A stretch of DNA of 9,416 bases, taken from positions 1 to 9,416 of the forward strand of contig DATIFK010000055.1 of NCBI GenBank assembly GCA_035455265.1, written 5' to 3'. The position numbers and the translations under genes are program-made. The stretch is from MGOM01 sp035455265 (GTDB lineage Bacteria; Chloroflexota; Anaerolineae; Anaerolineales; E44-bin32). The notes under the pieces are model-generated. The model saw only the letters and a list, made by a program, of their open reading frames with translations, searched no databases and was not told the origin of the DNA. Positions 5,393 to 9,416 of this stretch are shown one piece after another (the first letter of the stretch is position 1; every line of letters begins with the position of its first letter).

Positions 5393-8107
5393 CTAGATCA
5401 GGCCGAGCTCGCGGGCGACGTCGATCGCCTCCAGCCGCGTATGGACCCCGAGTTTGCCGTAGATGGCTTTGGTGTGCGACCGGACCGTGCTGGTGGCGAC
5501 ACACAGTTCGTCAGCAATCTCCGCGCTGGAGAGAGCGGAGGTCAGCAAACGGAGGACATCCAGCTCGCGCTCGCTGAGCGGTTCCTCCATCGACGGCCGT
5601 CCCTGGATCGGTGCGGCGGAGGGCGCCGGCGACGCCGCCGAGGCCTGCAGCAATGCCTGGGCGTAGCTGTGGCAGGGCTCTGAGGGAGGGATCCGCGCCA
5701 GCAAGGCGTTCACCAGGGGCCCCTGATCCAGGAAGACCCGAACGTATCCCTGCGGTTCCGCCTCGCGCACGACCTCCACCAGACGGCCCAGGGCTCGGTC
5801 CCTCTCACCCACCGCATCCTCCAGCAGAGCGCGAACGAGCGACGCCTCGAGAAGCAGGCCCTGCGCCCCTGAAGGCCGCAGCAGGTCCGTGATCTTCTCG
5901 ACAAGGTCCAGGCCGTCTCTGGCGCGGGCCTGGTCCGTGCGCCCCAAGCGCAGCAGGAGCTGGGCATGGGTCAGGTAATGGGCATGATCGCGGAAGACCA
6001 ACCGTCCATCCCTGGGAAGCGGATTCTGCTGCGCCCATGAGCGGGCGCGCGCGAGGCAAGCCGGATCCTGCGGGCAGGCAAGGCATAGCCGTGCTTCTTC
6101 CATCAGGGTCATGGAACGCAGCCAGGGCGACCGATCGTGCACGATCTGGTCGAGCTTGTGCAGCAAGGCCAGCCCCGAGATCCCGTCGCCGCAGGCATGC
6201 AGGGCCCGCGCCAGATGTGTGTAGCTTTCAAAGAGGGCATCCATCTGCTGCCACTGTTCAGCCAGGGCTCGGCTCTGCTCGGCGAATCTCAACGCCTCGT
6301 CGAGGCGATTCCGCTGGCGCATGATCTCGCTCAGCCTGGCATACCCGAACGCGGCAATGGGGAGTCGGCGACCGCAGCGCCGGAAATGATCGTCGTGAAA
6401 GGCCAGGAGACGGCGGCAGGTGGCTTCGGCCTCGTCCAGCCGGCCCATCCAGATCTGAACGCCCGCCTGTGTCGCCAGCCCGCGGACGGGGGCGGGAACC
6501 TTCTCGGGGTCTCCTCCCGGGGCGTCGGCGAGCGCCAGGGCGTCCATGGCGGCCGGCAGCTCGCCGAGCTGGCGCAGGGACATCCCCAGGCAAACGTAGC
6601 TGTAACGTTTCGTGACGGAATCCTCGGGGGGCAATCCGTGCACGGCCTCGCGGCCCAACTGGACGGCCTCGGCATGCCGCCCGTCCAGAAGCGCCAGATT
6701 GGCTTCGATGGAGGTCAGATGCGCCAAGGCGTGGCGAAGCTCTGTCACTTTGGGGGAGCCCGAATCGCCCTCGAAGGCCCGCAAGCCTTCCTGGACGAGG
6801 TCGCGCGTCTCTGCCAGCTCCTCGCCGACGGCGGACTCGTCGCCGGAGAAGGAATGTGCCCACAGCTGGGCGATCCGCAGCCAGGGTCCCGTGCGGGGCC
6901 TAGTCTCGGGATCATGCAGCCACGCTACGACGGTGGACAGCTCACCCTGGAAGACGAGCGACAGGCCGGCGGATCGTACCAGTCGGCCGATCCGGTCGGA
7001 GTCGCCCGCCGCCAATGCGTGCTGGATGGCGTCGAGGATGTCGCCGTTGGCCTCGTACCATTCGCTGGCGCGTGAGTGGATAGGGGCGACGCCCTCGGGA
7101 TCCCGCTGCCTCTGCAGAGAGCGCAGGAAGCTGCGCATCAGCGAGTGATACGTGAACCAGCGGCGCTCGTAGTCGAGGGGAGTGACGAACAGATTGGCGG
7201 CTTCGAGCAGGTGAAGCATCTCCTGGCCGTCCGTCCGTCCGGTGATGTGGTCACACAGGCCGGCGTTGAAGCGATCGAGCAGGCTGGTCTGCAGGAGAAA
7301 CAGGCGGGTTTCCGGGGCCTGGCTGGCGAGGACCTCCTCCATCAGATAGTCGAGGACGAAGCGATCACTGCCGGCAAAGCCCTGGATGAAGACGTGCTTG
7401 TCGGGCGTGTTCTTGAGCGAAAGCGCGGCCAGGTGGAGCCCGGCGACCCAACCCTCGGTGCGCCCCGCCAGGGACGAAAGATCTTCGGTGGAGAGATCGA
7501 GCCCGAGGGTATCGTTCAGAAGCGAGTCGACCTCCTCGTCGGTGAAACGCAGATCGGCGGCGCGAACCTCGGCCAGTGCCCCGGCGGCGCGCATTCTCGC
7601 CAGCGGCCACGGCGGATCCGAGCGCCCCGCCAGCACCAGCCGCATCGCAGGAGGTTGATTGTCCATCAGGTAGGTCAGCAGATCGTGAACCTGCGGATCG
7701 CTGAGGACATGAAGGTCGTCGAGCACGAGCACGAACGGCTGATGCAGACGATCCAGTTCACGCGCCAGCGCCGACAGGAAGTGGTCGAAGGACGGGGACT
7801 GGTGAGATTCGAGCGCCCCCAACAGCCCGGCCCCAAAGGAGGGGTCGATGGTCTGCAGGCTCGTCAGGATGCAGGCCAGAAAGCGCGGCCAGGCATTGTC
7901 GTCGCTGTCGAGGGAAACCCAGGCGTAGGGGCGATCCAGCCCTCGCAACCACTCGGCGAGCAGGGTGGTCTTGCCGAATCCGGCTGGAGCCGAAACCAGG
8001 GTCAGTTTCGCATCCAGCCCGGCGTTGAGCAAGGCGACCAACCGGGGCCGGTCGATGTGCTCGCGCCGCATAGGGGGGATGCAGAGTTTGCTTTGGAGGA
8101 GATTCAC
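5393..8107 (-). CDS. MalT/LAL-type ATP-dependent LuxR-family transcriptional regulator
   Basis: The 904-residue product has the architecture of large ATP-binding LuxR regulators (MalT-like, STAND class). The N-terminal 'LLQSKLCIPP' signature is followed by a nucleotide-binding domain with Walker A APAGFGKTT (40-48), Walker B FVLVLDDLH (125-133) and GRSDPPWPLARMRA (161-174), the usual sensor segment, then a winged-helix/arm region ('LRFTDEEV', 'GRTEGWVAGLHLAALSL'). A long alpha-helical TPR-like region (about 340-830) would bind the inducer or partner. The C-terminal LuxR helix-turn-helix (about 843-904) has the invariant 'LSERELDVLRLL', 'SAEIADELCVATSTVRSHTKAIYGKLGV' pattern. Such proteins switch to an active oligomer on binding ATP and a ligand, then activate promoters. 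The start is GTG at 8107, preceded by a G-rich run. It places the IPP signature at the usual distance from the N-terminus, and the next in-frame ATG (8071) would cut into it. The gene is divergent from the propeller gene. The ligand is unknown. Confidence 0.95.
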   Translation of the reverse strand: MNLLQSKLCIPPMRREHIDRPRLVALLNAGLDAKLTLVSAPAGFGKTTLLAEWLRGLDRPYAWVSLDSDDNAWPRFLACILTSLQTIDPSFGAGLLGALESHQSPSFDHFLSALARELDRLHQPFVLVLDDLHVLSDPQVHDLLTYLMDNQPPAMRLVLAGRSDPPWPLARMRAAGALAEVRAADLRFTDEEVDSLLNDTLGLDLSTEDLSSLAGRTEGWVAGLHLAALSLKNTPDKHVFIQGFAGSDRFVLDYLMEEVLASQAPETRLFLLQTSLLDRFNAGLCDHITGRTDGQEMLHLLEAANLFVTPLDYERRWFTYHSLMRSFLRSLQRQRDPEGVAPIHSRASEWYEANGDILDAIQHALAAGDSDRIGRLVRSAGLSLVFQGELSTVVAWLHDPETRPRTGPWLRIAQLWAHSFSGDESAVGEELAETRDLVQEGLRAFEGDSGSPKVTELRHALAHLTSIEANLALLDGRHAEAVQLGREAVHGLPPEDSVTKRYSYVCLGMSLRQLGELPAAMDALALADAPGGDPEKVPAPVRGLATQAGVQIWMGRLDEAEATCRRLLAFHDDHFRRCGRRLPIAAFGYARLSEIMRQRNRLDEALRFAEQSRALAEQWQQMDALFESYTHLARALHACGDGISGLALLHKLDQIVHDRSPWLRSMTLMEEARLCLACPQDPACLARARSWAQQNPLPRDGRLVFRDHAHYLTHAQLLLRLGRTDQARARDGLDLVEKITDLLRPSGAQGLLLEASLVRALLEDAVGERDRALGRLVEVVREAEPQGYVRVFLDQGPLVNALLARIPPSEPCHSYAQALLQASAASPAPSAAPIQGRPSMEEPLSERELDVLRLLTSALSSAEIADELCVATSTVRSHTKAIYGKLGVHTRLEAIDVARELGLI

Positions 8108-8142
8108 GGGCCCGCCCCCCGGCGGATGAGGCGCACCATCTG

Positions 8143-8148
8143 ATTATA
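8143..8148 (-). promoter_or_regulatory. Perfect -10 box upstream of the LuxR regulator gene
   Basis: TATAAT on the minus strand lies 35 bases before the GTG at 8107, giving a leader of about 28 bases. No good -35 hexamer stands 16-18 bases upstream. GATGACC, shared with the two operators, occurs at 8171-8177 but is 22 bases away. An activator-dependent or weak promoter is a reasonable reading. Confidence 0.45.
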
Positions 8149-8204
8149 GGAGCGGTTGGGCTCCCCGGATGGTCATCGTTCATCTGGATGCTCCGGGCAG
8201 CTTG

Positions 8205-8233
8205 TTGCATCGAGGTCGGGTTTCTCTTATCAT
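8205..8233 (+). promoter_or_regulatory. Candidate promoter of the propeller gene
   Basis: TTGCAT (8205-8210), a 17-base spacer and TATCAT (8228-8233, 5 of 6 to consensus) point toward the plus-strand propeller gene, with a start near 8240. The -10 box overlaps TCATCCCC-TC-GGGG (8230-8243), which shares its first eight bases with the two operators in this window. Confidence 0.4.
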
Positions 8234-8244
8234 CCCCTCGGGGC

Positions 8245-8265
8245 CGGTTCGCAGAAAGCGAACCG
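8245..8265 (+). repeat. Perfect inverted repeat in the leader of the propeller gene
   Basis: CGGTTCGC and GCGAACCG form a perfect 8-bp stem around AGAAA. It lies just behind the predicted transcript start and about 45 bases before the proposed GTG. It could be an operator or an RNA hairpin in the leader. No T-tract follows, so it is not a typical terminator. Confidence 0.5.
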
Positions 8266-8310
8266 TCATGGCGGCTAGGGTCGTGGTTCGAGCGTTCGCC
8301 GGGGGGCGAG

Positions 8311-9416
8311 GTGCACGACCATTCAGGGCAGTCCCCTTTCGGTCCCGGTCGGGCCGAGAACACCCATAGAAGGAAGCGAAGGCGCCAGGCTCGCGTCCTG
8401 CGGCCGCGAGCCGCATGGCCTGTCGCCATTGGCCTTGTCTTGGCCGCCGCCTTGCCGCTGGGGCCGTTCCCATCTTCTCGGACCTTTTATGGGGCGGATG
8501 GACAAGACGTTCTTCCAACGGCGGAGGCGCCTCTTCGGCTTGCGGCGTCGCCGCCCGTCGGATCTCTCCCCTTTCGTTTTGAACATCTGTCGCTGGAGCA
8601 AGGCCTCTCCCAAAGCGTCGTACTGGCTGTGGCGCAGGATTCCACTGGCTACATCTGGCTGGGGACGCAAGATGGCCTGAACCGTTTCGATGGCGCCGAT
8701 CTGACGGTGTACAAGCACGACCCGGACGATCCCGACAGTCTGAGCAGCAACTACATCAACGCCTTGGCCGTCGATTCCAAAGGGCGGCTTTGGATAGCTA
8801 CCAACGGCGGCGGGCTGGATCGCTTTGAGACCTCGACGGGCCATTTCATTCGATACGGCTATGATCCGGCAGATGAGGCGAGTCTCTCCTCCAATATCCT
8901 CAACGCCATCGTCGCCGACGCCCAAGGCGACCTCTGGATTGGAGCCAACAACGGCCTCAACCGCATGGACCCCGACAGCGGCGCCGTCGTTCGATACCAG
9001 AGCGATCCGCGCCGCCCAGGGACGTTGAGCGGCACGAATGTGTCTGCGCTCCACATGGCCGGCGATGGGATCATCTGGGTCGGCACTCTCGACGGCGGCC
9101 TTTCCCGCCTGGACCCGACCACCGGCTCCTTCACGCGTTTCACCAGCGAGCCGCAACAGCCCGGCAGCCTCAGCAGCAACACCGTTGGGGCGATTGCCGA
9201 GGACAGCCAGGGCCGATTATGGGTTGGGACGGATGTCGGGCTGAACCGACTGGATCCCGGCACGGGGACGTTCGTCCGGTATGCCGCCGATCCGGAGAAC
9301 GCTCAAGGGTTGGCCGACGATTCGATCCTCGAACTCCTGCGCGACCGCTCCGGCGAGCTGTGGATCGGCACGGACGGCGGAGGCCTTCAGCGCTACAACC
9401 CGTCCTCGGACGACTT
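8311..9416 (+). CDS. Two-component regulator propeller protein, N-terminal part (runs off the window)
   Basis: The frame is open through the right edge, so 368 codons of a longer gene are visible. A basic stretch (residues about 19-35) and a hydrophobic segment (about 36-50, 'WPVAIGLVLAAALPLG') suggest a signal peptide or anchor. After a linker, 'FEHLSLEQGLSQSVV' introduces repeats of the regulator-propeller type: IWLGTQDGLNRFD, LWIATNGGGLDRF, LWIGANNGLNRMD, IWVGTLDGGLSRLD, LWVGTDVGLNRLD and LWIGTDGGGLQRYN. Six are visible, with Trp-to-Trp spacing of 45, 48, 47, 48 and 47 residues. Such repeats form a periplasmic seven-bladed beta-propeller sensor, usually followed by a Y_Y_Y domain, a membrane helix and a histidine kinase or GGDEF output. 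The output lies outside the window. GTG 8311 is the best start seen: GGGGGG stands 4 bases upstream and no in-frame ATG lies nearby. The frame is also open further upstream, so the start is uncertain. Propeller identity is firm. Confidence 0.88.
   Translation, partial: MHDHSGQSPFGPGRAENTHRRKRRRQARVLRPRAAWPVAIGLVLAAALPLGPFPSSRTFYGADGQDVLPTAEAPLRLAASPPVGSLPFRFEHLSLEQGLSQSVVLAVAQDSTGYIWLGTQDGLNRFDGADLTVYKHDPDDPDSLSSNYINALAVDSKGRLWIATNGGGLDRFETSTGHFIRYGYDPADEASLSSNILNAIVADAQGDLWIGANNGLNRMDPDSGAVVRYQSDPRRPGTLSGTNVSALHMAGDGIIWVGTLDGGLSRLDPTTGSFTRFTSEPQQPGSLSSNTVGAIAEDSQGRLWVGTDVGLNRLDPGTGTFVRYAADPENAQGLADDSILELLRDRSGELWIGTDGGGLQRYNPSSDD

Noticed and set aside
6137..8143. Two long plus-strand open frames (6137-7075 and 7076-8143) opposite the LuxR regulator
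   Set aside because: They mirror the codon pattern of the regulator gene, show no recognisable domains, and have no ribosome sites of note.
8323..9156. Minus-strand open frame (277 codons) opposite the propeller gene
   Set aside because: The plus frame shows six clear propeller repeats with regular spacing. The minus frame is its antisense image and its apparent repetition is inherited.
8655..9400. DNA direct repeats in the propeller gene as a mobile or satellite repeat
   Set aside because: The roughly 141-base periodicity is the coding footprint of the beta-propeller repeats, and the DNA copies are diverged.

Overview
The window is GC-rich bacterial DNA. It carries seven genes on the minus strand and one divergent gene on the plus strand that runs off the right edge. 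The gene mix suggests a Chloroflexota-type bacterium, possibly an environmental genome: a large MalT/LAL-type LuxR regulator beginning with the 'LL.SKL.IPP' signature, a two-component-regulator beta-propeller protein, isoprenylcysteine-methyltransferase-like membrane proteins, and a small 'WSEWF' protein. This assignment rests on gene style only, because there is no rRNA or marker gene. No tRNA, rRNA, CRISPR array, IS element or integrase was seen.

Layout, in minus-strand transcription order. (1) 8107-5393: a 904-residue ATP-dependent LuxR-family regulator. (2) 5249-4995: an 84-residue conserved small protein. (3) 4866-4177 and 4101-3412: two adjacent, equal-length (229-residue) ICMT/PEMT-like membrane methyltransferase paralogues that align without gaps. 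(4) 3411-2962: a 450-base stretch without a confident gene, holding a promoter/operator and a possible decayed small ORF. (5) 2961-2539: a 140-residue four-helix membrane protein. (6) 2438-1632: a 268-residue polytopic membrane protein of unknown function. (7) 1447-8: an S41-family PDZ protease-like lipoprotein. On the plus strand, from about 8311 to the right edge, lies the N-terminal part of a secreted or membrane-anchored two-component-regulator propeller protein, probably the sensor half of a signalling protein.

The most notable signal is a pair of near-identical 23-bp elements at 3048-3070 and 5330-5352. Each is a 7-2-7 palindrome (TCCCCAA-NN-TTGGGGA) followed by ATGACC. Both are oriented toward a minus-strand gene, lie 86 and 80 bases upstream of its start codon, and have a plausible -10 box 17 or 18 bases after ATGACC. 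This suggests that the small-protein/methyltransferase group and the 140-residue membrane protein belong to one regulon. The MalT-type regulator encoded directly upstream of one site is the obvious candidate activator. The GGGGATGA core of each site also resembles the published MalT box. The regulator-site link is inference.

If it holds, the window describes a locally encoded signalling and envelope-modification module: a propeller sensor, an ATP-dependent regulator, a small protein, two membrane methyltransferases and membrane proteins of unknown role.
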